From assembly GCF_000621125.1 (NCBI RefSeq), contig NZ_KK211214.1, positions 202,541 to 266,540 of the forward strand: a stretch of DNA of 64,000 nucleotides. The letters run 5' to 3'. The notes beneath the pieces were generated by a model. That model ran no database searches. It was given only the letters and a program-made list of their open reading frames with translations, and was not told the DNA's origin. This document shows, piece after piece, positions 1-8,605 of this stretch. The position numbers and the translations under genes are program-made. How positions within the stretch are numbered: position 1 is the stretch's first letter; every line of letters starts with the position of its first letter. Origin of the DNA: Maribacter antarcticus DSM 21422. Lineage in GTDB: Bacteria > Bacteroidota > Bacteroidia > Flavobacteriales > Flavobacteriaceae.

Positions 1-1
1 T

Positions 2-571
2 GGTTTAATTACGGTCAAGAAAGTAGTTCGTATTCCTGGTGAGAAAGCTAAGGTAGCGGTTGATTCTTATGATGATCGTATTGATCCTGTTGGTGCTTGT
101 GTGGGAATGAAAGGTTCGCGTATTCATGGTATTGTAAGGGAGTTGGGTAATGAGAATATAGATGTAATCAACTGGACGGCAAATCCGCAATTATTAGTAA
201 CTAGAGCCTTGAGTCCGGCAAGGGTTTCCTCCGTAAAGTTGAACGATGAGAAAATGACTGCTCAAGTGTATCTTAAGCCTGAAGAGGTTTCTAAGGCTAT
301 AGGTAGAGGAGGTCATAATATTAGATTGGCTGGTCAGTTGACTGGATATGAGATAGATGTATTCCGAGAAGGCGTTGAAGAAGATGTAGAATTGACTGAG
401 TTTAAGGATGAAATCGATGCTTGGATTATAGAGGAGTTCAAAAAAATTGGTATGGACACAGCCAGAAGCGTCTTGGAACAAGATGTGAACGATTTGGTAA
501 AGCGTACCGATTTAGAGGAAGAGACAATTGTAGAAGTTGTGCGTATCCTCAAAGAAGAATTAGAAGATTAG
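2..571 (+). CDS. nusA: Transcription termination/antitermination factor NusA, C-terminal part (5' end outside window)
   Basis: The reading frame is open from base 2 with no start in the window; 189 residues remain. NusA binds RNA polymerase and nascent RNA and modulates pausing, termination and antitermination. The visible part starts in the region following the S1 domain, shows the family motif RIDPVGACVGMKGSRI (about residues 27-42 of the fragment), then two KH RNA-binding folds, the second with the GRGGHNIRLAGQ signature. The protein ends shortly after KH2 in an acidic tail (KEELED), so it lacks the acidic C-terminal repeats of E. coli NusA, as is usual outside proteobacteria. infB follows 41 bases downstream, the classic nusA-infB order. 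A GTG at 101 begins a shorter open frame but is internal to the KH region and is not the start. Confidence 0.97.
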   Translation, partial: GLITVKKVVRIPGEKAKVAVDSYDDRIDPVGACVGMKGSRIHGIVRELGNENIDVINWTANPQLLVTRALSPARVSSVKLNDEKMTAQVYLKPEEVSKAIGRGGHNIRLAGQLTGYEIDVFREGVEEDVELTEFKDEIDAWIIEEFKKIGMDTARSVLEQDVNDLVKRTDLEEETIVEVVRILKEELED

Positions 572-612
572 CTATATATTAGCACAAGAATAAAGAACGG
601 GAATCAGTATTT

Positions 613-3456
613 ATGGCAGACAATGCAACAATAAGACTTAATAAAGTTCTGCGTGAACTTAATATTTCCTTGGACAGGGCCGTGGAATTTCTTAGTAGTA
701 AAGGACATGAGATAGATGCTAGGCCTACAACTAAGATATCCGATGAGGTTTATCAGGTTTTACTTGATGGCTTTCAGACGGATATGAGTAAGAAAGTGGC
801 ATCCAAAGAAGTAGGAGAGGAAAAGCGTAAGGAAAAGGAGGCTATACGGGTTCAGCTCGAGCAAGAGCAGGATGCCAGAAGACTTGTCCGTGAAAAACGA
901 AATGCCGAATCTGAGAGGGTTATCAATACAAAGGTAGAGCTTCCGGGACCGAAAATGGTCGGCAAAATTGACCTCAATCCTAAGAAGAAGAAGGCAGAAG
1001 AAGCACCAAAGGAAAAAACTATAGAGCCAATTAAAGCAGCGAAGGTTGTTAAAGAGGAAGTAGTTGTCCCTGATGTAAAGGAGGAAGTTCCTGTGAAAAA
1101 GGAGGTTCCTGCAAAAGAGGAAGTTCTTGCGAAAGAGAAAATTCCTGCGAAAAAAGAGGTCATAGAAAAAGAGGATGTTCCTGTAAAAGAGGAGGTCGAG
1201 GTTAAAACCCCTGAAGTGACTGCAGAAAAATCAAAGCCTGTTGAGGTAGCTAAGGAGGAATCTGATGTGGTAGCAGAGGAAAGTCCCGATGAGCCAAAAA
1301 CCTTGCAGACACAATATCAAAAATTGTCAGGTCCAAAAATAACGGGCGATAAGATTGACTTGTCCAAGTTTAAAAAGCCTAAGAAAAAAGAGGACAGGAA
1401 AACGGATAGCACGGATCGAAAGAAACGTAGAAAACGTATTGTAAGTAAAAACACGAAGACAAGTCCTGGAGCTAGACCATCTACTGGTACTGGCGATAGG
1501 AGGCCTGTCGTTAGACGTTTAGCAACTGTAAGTAAAGTAGAGCCTACTGAGGAAGATGTTCAAAAGCAAGTACGTGAAACTCTTGAAAAGCTACAAGGTA
1601 AGTCCAAGAAAGGTAAAGGTGCCAAATATAGAAGGAGTAAGAGAGATCAGCATAGGGAGCAAACAGAAAAGGACCTAGAGCAACAAGAATTAGAAAACAA
1701 GGTCCTTAAGGTGACAGAGTTTGTTACTGCTAGCGAGGTTGCTACCATGATGGATGTTTCCACTACCGAAATTATTTCTGCTTGCATGTCTTTGGGAATC
1801 ATGGTGACTTTGAACCAGCGTCTGGATGCCGAAACTTTGGCCATTGTCGCAGAGGAGTTTGGTTACGAGGTTGATTTTGTTACTGCTGATATCGAAGAAA
1901 GTATCGTTGAAGAAGAGGATGCACCAGAGGATTTGAAACCTAGGGCTCCAATTGTTACTGTAATGGGACACGTGGATCACGGTAAGACATCACTACTAGA
2001 TTATATTAGACAGGAAAATGTTATTGCCGGAGAAAGCGGTGGTATAACACAGCACATAGGGGCATATGGTGTTACCTTAGAAAATGGTGAAAGTATGTCA
2101 TTTTTAGACACACCTGGTCACGAAGCGTTTACCGCTATGCGTGCAAGGGGAGCACAAGTAACTGATATTGCTATTATCGTTATTGCTGCAGATGATGACA
2201 TTATGCCCCAGACTAAGGAGGCTATTAGTCATGCACAGGCTGCGGGTGTACCAATTGTATTCGCTATAAATAAGATTGATAAACCTACGGCAAATGCTGA
2301 AAAGGTTAAAGAAGGCTTAGCGCAGATGAACTTATTGGTAGAAGATTGGGGTGGTAAAATACAGTCCCATGATATCTCTGCTAAAACTGGTACAGGTGTT
2401 AAAGAACTTTTGGAAAAAGTACTTTTAGAGGCTGAGTTGTTAGAATTGAAGGCGAATCCTGACAAACCGGCCACAGGAACGGTTGTTGAAGCGTTTTTGG
2501 ATAAAGGTAAGGGGTATGTTTCTACCATTCTTGTACAGGCAGGAACTTTAAAAATAGGGGATTATGTACTGGCAGGTACTACAAGCGGTAAGATAAAGGC
2601 CATGCAAGATGAGCGAGGGCAATCTGTTTCTGAAGTAGGACCATCCAAACCAATTTCTATTCTAGGATTGGATAGTGCGCCACAAGCAGGGGATAAGTTC
2701 TATGTCTTGGAAGATGAGCGCGAAGCGAAGCAAATAGCAGCAAGAAGATCGCAACTGCAACGTGAGCAATCGGTAAGAACCCAACGTCATATTACCTTAG
2801 ATGAAATCGGAAGACGTATTGCTTTAGGGGAGTTCAAGGAATTGAATATTATACTTAAAGGTGATGTAGATGGTTCCGTAGAAGCGTTGACTGATTCTTT
2901 CCAGAAACTCTCTACAGACGAGATTCAGGTAAATATTATATACAAAGCGGTTGGACCTATTACGGAGTCTGATGTACTATTGGCGTCTGCTTCGGATGCT
3001 GTTATCATCGGATTTAATGTTAGGCCAATGGGTAACGCTAAATCTATTGCTGAGAAGGAAGAAATCGATATCCGTATGTATTCTATAATTTACGATGCGA
3101 TAAACGACCTTAAAGATGCTATGGAAGGCATGCTATCTCCTGAAATGAAGGAGGAGATTACGGGTACCGCGGAAATAAGAGAGACATTTAAGATTTCCAA
3201 GATAGGAACTATTGCAGGATGTATGGTGACTACAGGTAAGTTGTTTAGAAATTCCAATATTCGTTTGATTAGGGATAGTGTCGTAATCTACACGGGGGAA
3301 TTCAGTTCTTTAAAACGATTCAAAGACGACGCTAAGGAAGTTGCTAAAGGTTATGATTGTGGACTTCAAGTGAAGAACTATAATGATATACAAGTTGGTG
3401 ATGTGATTGAAGGTTTCCAAGAAGTAGCTGTAAAGAAAAAACTGAAATCAAAATAA
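613..3456 (+). CDS. infB: Translation initiation factor IF-2
   Basis: GTPase that delivers initiator fMet-tRNA to the 30S subunit and promotes 70S assembly. The 947-residue protein has an IF2_N-like domain at residues 1-55, a long charged linker (about 60-370) that includes a hexapeptide repeat, a second IF2_N-like segment (about 365-430), and the G domain with GHVDHGKT (452-459), DTPGH (499-503) and NKID (553-556), followed by domains II to IV (about 615-947). The length fits Bacteroidota IF-2. The ATG at 613 is chosen because it gives the conserved N-terminus [16 protein letters not shown]. It probably shares a transcript with nusA and ends just before a strong hairpin. Confidence 0.98.
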   Translation: MADNATIRLNKVLRELNISLDRAVEFLSSKGHEIDARPTTKISDEVYQVLLDGFQTDMSKKVASKEVGEEKRKEKEAIRVQLEQEQDARRLVREKRNAESERVINTKVELPGPKMVGKIDLNPKKKKAEEAPKEKTIEPIKAAKVVKEEVVVPDVKEEVPVKKEVPAKEEVLAKEKIPAKKEVIEKEDVPVKEEVEVKTPEVTAEKSKPVEVAKEESDVVAEESPDEPKTLQTQYQKLSGPKITGDKIDLSKFKKPKKKEDRKTDSTDRKKRRKRIVSKNTKTSPGARPSTGTGDRRPVVRRLATVSKVEPTEEDVQKQVRETLEKLQGKSKKGKGAKYRRSKRDQHREQTEKDLEQQELENKVLKVTEFVTASEVATMMDVSTTEIISACMSLGIMVTLNQRLDAETLAIVAEEFGYEVDFVTADIEESIVEEEDAPEDLKPRAPIVTVMGHVDHGKTSLLDYIRQENVIAGESGGITQHIGAYGVTLENGESMSFLDTPGHEAFTAMRARGAQVTDIAIIVIAADDDIMPQTKEAISHAQAAGVPIVFAINKIDKPTANAEKVKEGLAQMNLLVEDWGGKIQSHDISAKTGTGVKELLEKVLLEAELLELKANPDKPATGTVVEAFLDKGKGYVSTILVQAGTLKIGDYVLAGTTSGKIKAMQDERGQSVSEVGPSKPISILGLDSAPQAGDKFYVLEDEREAKQIAARRSQLQREQSVRTQRHITLDEIGRRIALGEFKELNIILKGDVDGSVEALTDSFQKLSTDEIQVNIIYKAVGPITESDVLLASASDAVIIGFNVRPMGNAKSIAEKEEIDIRMYSIIYDAINDLKDAMEGMLSPEMKEEITGTAEIRETFKISKIGTIAGCMVTTGKLFRNSNIRLIRDSVVIYTGEFSSLKRFKDDAKEVAKGYDCGLQVKNYNDIQVGDVIEGFQEVAVKKKLKSK
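1084..1209 (+). repeat. In-frame 18-bp (hexapeptide) tandem repeat in infB linker
   Basis: Seven imperfect 18-base units encode [36 protein letters not shown] and EVEVKT (IF-2 residues 158-199). Units alternate hydrophobic-proline and charged positions. IF-2 linkers are known to vary in length and to be low in complexity; a tandem repeat here could expand or contract without breaking the frame. Confidence 0.8.
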
Positions 3457-3474
3457 ATAGAAGAAACGAATAAT

Positions 3475-3503
3475 AAAAATCGGCCTAATTGGCCGATTTT
3501 TTT
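3475..3503. terminator. Bidirectional intrinsic terminator between infB (+) and SPOR gene (-)
   Basis: Stem of A-tract plus CGGCC (3481-3485), loop TAATT, then GGCCG (3491-3495) and a seven-T run. The A-tract on the left makes it work on both strands. The stop codon of the minus-strand SPOR gene (3485-3487) lies at the loop, so that gene's last codons form part of the hairpin. Confidence 0.85.
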
Positions 3504-3856
3504 GGTTTAAGTAACATTGCATTCGGATATTTCATCCGTACCTCGTTGAATTTACGTTCGGCTTCCATCTTGGTTTTGAACTTGCCAACTCTAACGCGAT
3601 AGGTAGGCGAGTCAAAATCAATTTTAGAAGCAAGGCTCGGGAAATCTTCTTCTACATTCGCTTTAATGCGTTCCGCTTGTGCATGTGATCCAAATCCAAC
3701 TTGAATCCTGTAATAATCCGAAGTTTTTAACGCAGACCTATACAAATCTAATAACGCTTCTATTTTTTTGTCTTGTTCTATAGTTACTTGAGCTTCTTGT
3801 GCAGAACTTAAATAAGTGACTGCAAAACAAAAAGAGATGTAAATTATTTTTTTCAT
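3485..3856 (-). CDS. Exported SPOR-domain protein
   Basis: A 123-residue protein with a signal peptide (MKKIIYISFCFAVTYLSSAQ, cleavage near residue 20), a short helical linker, and a SPOR fold at about residues 45-115 seen as two similar halves (YYRIQVGFGSHAQAER and YRVRVGKFKTKMEAER). SPOR domains bind denuded peptidoglycan glycans, typically at division sites, so a periplasmic cell-wall role is likely. The ATG at 3856 is preferred over an upstream in-frame start at 3889 because it begins directly with the signal peptide. It converges on infB and shares its terminator. The exact function is not evident beyond the domain. Confidence 0.85.
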   Translation of the reverse strand: MKKIIYISFCFAVTYLSSAQEAQVTIEQDKKIEALLDLYRSALKTSDYYRIQVGFGSHAQAERIKANVEEDFPSLASKIDFDSPTYRVRVGKFKTKMEAERKFNEVRMKYPNAMLLKPKKSAN

Positions 3857-3886
3857 AAGGGTAATAATATGGTTATCTGCATGTTG

Positions 3887-3894
3887 CAAATGTA
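3887..3894 (-). promoter_or_regulatory. Candidate -7 promoter box for the SPOR gene
   Basis: On the minus strand the sequence reads TACATTTG, a perfect match to the Bacteroidota -7 consensus TAnnTTTG, 30 bases before the ATG at 3856. No TTTG at the expected -33 distance; the nearest one is only 14 bases upstream. Confidence 0.45.
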
Positions 3895-3996
3895 ATTTTT
3901 TTGAGCTGCAAATCCAGTGCGTTCGCTTTTATTTAGAATAATTATAAATTATAAGTTATAAATAGATTAAGGTTTTTTCAAATAAAGTCTATGTCG

Positions 3997-4004
3997 TATT
4001 TTTG
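3997..4004 (+). promoter_or_regulatory. Candidate -7 promoter box for the act-cox operon
   Basis: TATTTTTG matches the Bacteroidota -7 consensus TAnnTTTG exactly. A T-run (3973-3978) lies at the -33 distance but lacks the G of TTTG. A start site near 4011 would leave a leader of about 80 bases before actA. This is the only good promoter match in the 236-base gap upstream of the operon. Confidence 0.5.
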
Positions 4005-4092
4005 TATCCAGTTCAGGCATTAGGTTGGTTGTTGTTATTATATTTATAATTGCCTATAACCGTGCCAAGAATTTGAGTGAAATATTTTATAT

Positions 4093-5433
4093 ATGAAAAA
4101 GGTTATATACCTAAATCAGTTTTCTAAAATTTTAGGCTTCAGTATAGTATTTTTTCTGCTTTTTTCGGTTGCGTCAAGCGCTCAGGAAGAGGTTGCTGAA
4201 GGTTCTGGAGATCCTGTCGCCGGAAAAGCTTTGTTTAAACAAAATTGTGCTGCATGTCATGCCTTGAATCGTAAGATGACGGGTCCAGCCTTAGCAAATG
4301 TGGAAGCGCGTTTAGCTGAAGAGGAAGGTCTGGAAAAGGAATGGTTGTATGCCTGGATTAAGAACCCTGCGGGTATGATTAAATCTGGTGATGCTTACGC
4401 AAATAAGATTTATGCAGAGTACAACCAAGCGGCAATGACGGCGTTTCCTACCTTTTCAAATGCAGATATTGATAATATATTGGCCTATACTGCCGCTCCA
4501 CCGCCGGCGCCCGTTGCTGTTGCCGCTACTGCTGTTGTTCCTTCTGCTGGTGCTGCCTCTGGGGGTATTTCTAATGAAATTGTATTAGGTGCCTTAGTTC
4601 TTGTTTTTGGACTATTGGTAATGATGTTGGTTTTAGTGAATATTACACTGCGACGTATTGCGGAGGCAAACGGCGTGGTTGTGGAAAAGAAGAAAGCGGT
4701 AAAGCGAACTCCAATTTGGAAGGCATTTGCTCAAAATCAATTCCTGGTTCTGGTTACCGCAATATTGTTTTTGTTGGGTAGTGCTTATTTCGCGTACGGG
4801 TGGATGATGCAGATTGGTATAGATCAAGGATATGCTCCGATTCAACCCATACACTATTCACATAAGATACACGCGGGTACCAATAAGATAGAATGTCAAT
4901 ATTGCCACTCTTCCGCTAGGGTTTCTAAACATTCGGGGATTCCTTCATTGAATGTATGTATGAATTGTCATAAATCCATATATGAGTATAGCGGGACCGC
5001 AGAGGGTCCTACAGCAGATGATTTAGCAAATGGTTACACTAATGAGTTTTATACGAAAGAGATAAAGAAGTTATATAAAGCTGTTGGATGGGATGAAGAG
5101 AATCAGACGTATACAGGGGAAAGTCAGCCAGTTGAATGGGTGCGTATACATAATCTTCCCGATTTTGCTTATTTCAATCACTCACAACACGTTTCCGTTG
5201 GTGGCGTAGACTGTACGACATGTCACGGCCCTGTTCAGGAGATGGAAATTATGTACCAGTACTCTCCATTAACTATGGGTTGGTGTATCGATTGTCACCG
5301 TGAAACTAATGTAAAGGTTGAAGGGAACGAGTATTACGAAAAAATTCATGCTGAGCTTTCCAAGAAGTATGGTGTAGATAATTTAACGGTTGCTCAAATG
5401 GGTGGTCTGGAATGTGGAAAGTGTCACTATTAA
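4093..5433 (+). CDS. actA: Alternative complex III subunit ActA, six-heme c-type cytochrome
   Basis: Multiheme electron-transfer subunit of ACIII, the menaquinol:cytochrome c oxidoreductase that replaces bc1 in Bacteroidota. The 446-residue protein begins with a signal-type hydrophobic stretch (residues 12-30), then a monoheme cytochrome c domain with CAACH at 52-56, a low-complexity Ala/Pro linker (134-157), two membrane segments (about 162-185 and 217-240), and a pentaheme domain with CXXCH at 268-272, 289-293, 374-378, 398-402 and 441-445. The last motif is one residue from the C-terminus. Five hemes are typical of ActA; the extra N-terminal monoheme domain makes six. First gene of the act-cox operon; actB begins 30 bases after the stop. 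Confidence 0.93.
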   Translation: MKKVIYLNQFSKILGFSIVFFLLFSVASSAQEEVAEGSGDPVAGKALFKQNCAACHALNRKMTGPALANVEARLAEEEGLEKEWLYAWIKNPAGMIKSGDAYANKIYAEYNQAAMTAFPTFSNADIDNILAYTAAPPPAPVAVAATAVVPSAGAASGGISNEIVLGALVLVFGLLVMMLVLVNITLRRIAEANGVVVEKKKAVKRTPIWKAFAQNQFLVLVTAILFLLGSAYFAYGWMMQIGIDQGYAPIQPIHYSHKIHAGTNKIECQYCHSSARVSKHSGIPSLNVCMNCHKSIYEYSGTAEGPTADDLANGYTNEFYTKEIKKLYKAVGWDEENQTYTGESQPVEWVRIHNLPDFAYFNHSQHVSVGGVDCTTCHGPVQEMEIMYQYSPLTMGWCIDCHRETNVKVEGNEYYEKIHAELSKKYGVDNLTVAQMGGLECGKCHY

Positions 5434-5463
5434 TAATTTAAGAAGCTAATTACAGATATACCT

Positions 5464-8400
5464 ATGTCATCAAACAAAAAGTATTGGAAAAGCGAAGCGG
5501 AGTTAGATCCTAATGATTCCGTTGTTGAAGCGCTAAGACAGAACGAGTTTGTAGAGGAGATTCCTGTTGGAGAGTTCTTAGGGGATAAGGAAACCTTGTC
5601 TACAACAAATACAAACCGAAGAGATTTTCTAAAATACGTTGGGTTTAGCACCGCTGCTGCTTCGTTGGCAGCTTGCGAAGGTCCGGTCATAAAGTCTATT
5701 CCTTATGTAGTACAACCAGAGAATATTGTTCCTGGGGTTTCCAATTTCTACGCAACTACCATTGCAAATGGGTTCGATTTTGCTAGTATTTTAATAAAAA
5801 CAAGGGAAGGTCGCCCCATTAAGATAGAGAATAACACCTTAGCAAAGGTCAATGGCAGTGCTAATGCTAGAATACAGGCATCTGTACTTTCCTTATATGA
5901 CAGTACTAGGTTGCAAGGGCCAATGGCTAATGGTGAGCCTGTTGAATGGGATGCTTTGGATACTGCTGTGAAGGGTAAAATGAGTGGGCTAGGCAATGGT
6001 AAAAAGCTAGTCTTTTTAACGCAAACCTATGCTAGTCCTTCTACCAATAGATTGATGTCTGAATTAAAGTCTAGTAATGAAAATATAAGTCACGTAACCT
6101 ACGACGCTATTTCTGAAGATGCGGCGCTAACTGCATTTGAAAATGCATATGGGGAGAGAGCTTTGGCTGATTATGATTTTGAAAAAGCACATCTTATAGT
6201 TTCCTTCGGTGCAGACTTCCTTTCTGATTGGCAGGGTGGTGGATTTGATAGTGGTTATGCAAGAGGCAGGGTTCCAAAGAAAGGAAAGATGTCCCGTCAT
6301 GTTCAGTTAGAAGCAAATATGAGCTTGACTGGAGCGAATGCAGATAAGAGAATACCATTAAAACCTACGGCACAAAAAGTAATATTGGCTAAGTTGTATG
6401 GGAAACTTAGTGGCGTATCCGTAGGTGGTAATACTTCTGAATATGAAGCGATAGTTGATCAGTTGGCAATGGAGGTTAAGAAAGCCGGTGCAAATGCCAC
6501 AGTAGTAACTGGACTTGATGACGTAAATGCACAGGCGGTTGTTCTGGCGATAAATAAAATGTTAGGAAGTACTGCCTTTGATGCTGCTGCTCCTAGATAT
6601 ATCAGGCAAGGTAATGTAAAAGCGGTAAATGCTTTGATTGCTGATATGAAGGCTGGTAAGGTTAGTGCTTTGATAATGGATGGAGTTAATCCTATATATT
6701 CTTTGCCAAATGCGATGGATTTTAAGGAAGGTCTGGATAAGGTAGATTTATCGGTTTCCTTTTCAACGAACTGGAACGAAACTACAGAGAATGTTGATTA
6801 TGTAGCGGCCTCTAACCACTATCTAGAATCATGGGGAGATGTTGAGATAAAGAAAGGTCATTATTCGTTAATGCAGCCCACGATTCAAGAACTTTTCGAT
6901 ACAAAACAATTGCAAACCGCTATTTTGAGTTGGACGGGAAGTGATAAAACATATTACGATTATATTAAGGAGACATGGTCTAGTACTGTTTTAAACGGTG
7001 CCGACTGGGGCCAAACATTACAAGACGGTGTGTTTAGTGATTCAACCCTAACTGTTGGTGATGCTACTGCTTTAATGGGAGCTGTTGTGGAAAAGGATGG
7101 GGCAGTTGAAGCCTTGCCTACGACTTCTGCATTGCGTAGTTTGGCGAACGCTACCACTGATGGTGTGGAGCTTACGTTATATTCTAAAGTGGGTATGGGT
7201 GATGGTCAACAAGCGAATAATCCTTGGTTGCAAGAGTTTCCAGATCCTATTACAAGGGTTGCATGGGATAATTATGTAACTGTTTCTAAGACTGATGCAG
7301 AAGCGCTTGACGTAGCCAACGTGAATGTTGCGGATGGTGGAATGGATGGTAATTATGTGAACTTATCGGTAAACGGTGTTACATTGCAGCGCGTTCCTGT
7401 AATTGTTCAGCCAGGTCAGGCTAATGGTTCTGTAGGTTTGTCTTTTGGGTATGGTAAGAAGGTTGGAATGAAGGAAGATATGCAAACAGGTGTAAACGCC
7501 TTTTTGTTGTACGATGGAATGAGTGCCAATCAAACAGTTAAGATTGAGAAAGCTGCTGGAAATCACGAGTTTGCATGCGTTCAGCTGCATAAGACGCTTA
7601 TGGGGCGTAACGATATTATTAAAGAAACTACACTTGAAATTTTCAATACAAAGGACCATTCAGAGTGGAACGAAGTTCCTCAGGTATCCTTGGATCACCA
7701 AGAGGTTCCTGCTTCTTCCGTAGATCTTTGGGATAGTTTTGATAGGTCTATAGGGCATCATTTTAATATGTCCATTGATTTAAACTCCTGTACTGGGTGT
7801 GGTGCTTGCGTTATCGCTTGTCACGCAGAAAATAATGTTCCTGTAGTAGGGAAGGCAGAGGTGCGGAAGTCTAGGGATATGCATTGGTTGCGTATCGATA
7901 GGTATTATTCTTCTGAAGATACATTTGAAGAAGATGTAAACAAAAAAGAAGGTTTTGACGGTCTTATAGGGGATAACGGTTCTCTTGGTGGGTTTGGTGA
8001 GTTGGAAGATCCTGCGAATAATCCACAAGTAGTTTTTCAGCCTGTAATGTGTCAACATTGTAATCACGCTCCTTGTGAAACGGTCTGTCCTGTTGCGGCA
8101 ACGGCGCATGGTAAACAAGGTCAGAATCAAATGGCATATAATAGATGTGTTGGTACACGATATTGTGCCAACAACTGTCCGTATAAAGTGAGAAGGTTTA
8201 ACTGGTTCTTGTATAATAACAATGACGAGTTCGATTTTCATATGAACAATGATCTTGGGAAAATGGTATTGAATCCAGATGTAAACGTACGTTCCAGAGG
8301 GGTTATAGAAAAATGTTCTATGTGTATTCAAAAAACGCAAAAGACTATTTTAGATGCCAAGCGAGATGGTCGTGTTATAGAAGATGGTGAGTTTCAAACC

Positions 8401-8574
8401 GCTTGTTCTATGGCATGTAGCAGTGGTGCTATTGTTTTTGGAGACATCAACGACAAGGAAAGTGAAATTGCGGAGCTCAAGGAGAGTGATAGGATGTACC
8501 ATCTTTTGGAATATGTAGGTACAAAACCTAACGTATTCTATCATGTAAAAGTTAGAAATACCAACGAAGCATAA
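5464..8574 (+). CDS. actB: Alternative complex III subunit ActB, molybdopterin-oxidoreductase-like/iron-sulfur fusion
   Basis: Periplasmic-side iron-sulfur subunit of ACIII, related to the catalytic (A) and ferredoxin (B) subunits of complex iron-sulfur molybdoenzymes. Of 1,036 residues, the start carries a Tat-like motif NRRDFLK (51-57) followed by a hydrophobic stretch ending in LAAC (Cys71), consistent with an exported lipoprotein. Residues about 75-740 form the molybdopterin-type fold. The ferredoxin part holds cysteines at 776/779/782/786, 863/866/871/875, 895/901/905 and 951/954/981/985, enough for four Fe-S clusters, the 895-905 group having the spacing of an incomplete (3Fe-type) set. 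ActB homologues are known to have lost the molybdenum cofactor; I infer the same here. Confidence 0.95.
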   Translation: MSSNKKYWKSEAELDPNDSVVEALRQNEFVEEIPVGEFLGDKETLSTTNTNRRDFLKYVGFSTAAASLAACEGPVIKSIPYVVQPENIVPGVSNFYATTIANGFDFASILIKTREGRPIKIENNTLAKVNGSANARIQASVLSLYDSTRLQGPMANGEPVEWDALDTAVKGKMSGLGNGKKLVFLTQTYASPSTNRLMSELKSSNENISHVTYDAISEDAALTAFENAYGERALADYDFEKAHLIVSFGADFLSDWQGGGFDSGYARGRVPKKGKMSRHVQLEANMSLTGANADKRIPLKPTAQKVILAKLYGKLSGVSVGGNTSEYEAIVDQLAMEVKKAGANATVVTGLDDVNAQAVVLAINKMLGSTAFDAAAPRYIRQGNVKAVNALIADMKAGKVSALIMDGVNPIYSLPNAMDFKEGLDKVDLSVSFSTNWNETTENVDYVAASNHYLESWGDVEIKKGHYSLMQPTIQELFDTKQLQTAILSWTGSDKTYYDYIKETWSSTVLNGADWGQTLQDGVFSDSTLTVGDATALMGAVVEKDGAVEALPTTSALRSLANATTDGVELTLYSKVGMGDGQQANNPWLQEFPDPITRVAWDNYVTVSKTDAEALDVANVNVADGGMDGNYVNLSVNGVTLQRVPVIVQPGQANGSVGLSFGYGKKVGMKEDMQTGVNAFLLYDGMSANQTVKIEKAAGNHEFACVQLHKTLMGRNDIIKETTLEIFNTKDHSEWNEVPQVSLDHQEVPASSVDLWDSFDRSIGHHFNMSIDLNSCTGCGACVIACHAENNVPVVGKAEVRKSRDMHWLRIDRYYSSEDTFEEDVNKKEGFDGLIGDNGSLGGFGELEDPANNPQVVFQPVMCQHCNHAPCETVCPVAATAHGKQGQNQMAYNRCVGTRYCANNCPYKVRRFNWFLYNNNDEFDFHMNNDLGKMVLNPDVNVRSRGVIEKCSMCIQKTQKTILDAKRDGRVIEDGEFQTACSMACSSGAIVFGDINDKESEIAELKESDRMYHLLEYVGTKPNVFYHVKVRNTNEA

Positions 8575-8605
8575 TAATACTAGAAAGTAATTATAACAAA
8601 AGTCT

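Noticed and set aside
3857..4092. Possible RNA gene or riboswitch upstream of actA
   Set aside because: The 236-base gap holds promoter-like boxes and AT-rich sequence but no stable hairpin set or tRNA-like structure was visible by eye.
7780..8340. 186-residue open frame on the minus strand inside actB
   Set aside because: Antisense to the highly conserved ferredoxin part of ActB; no domain or signal; the plus-strand reading is certain.
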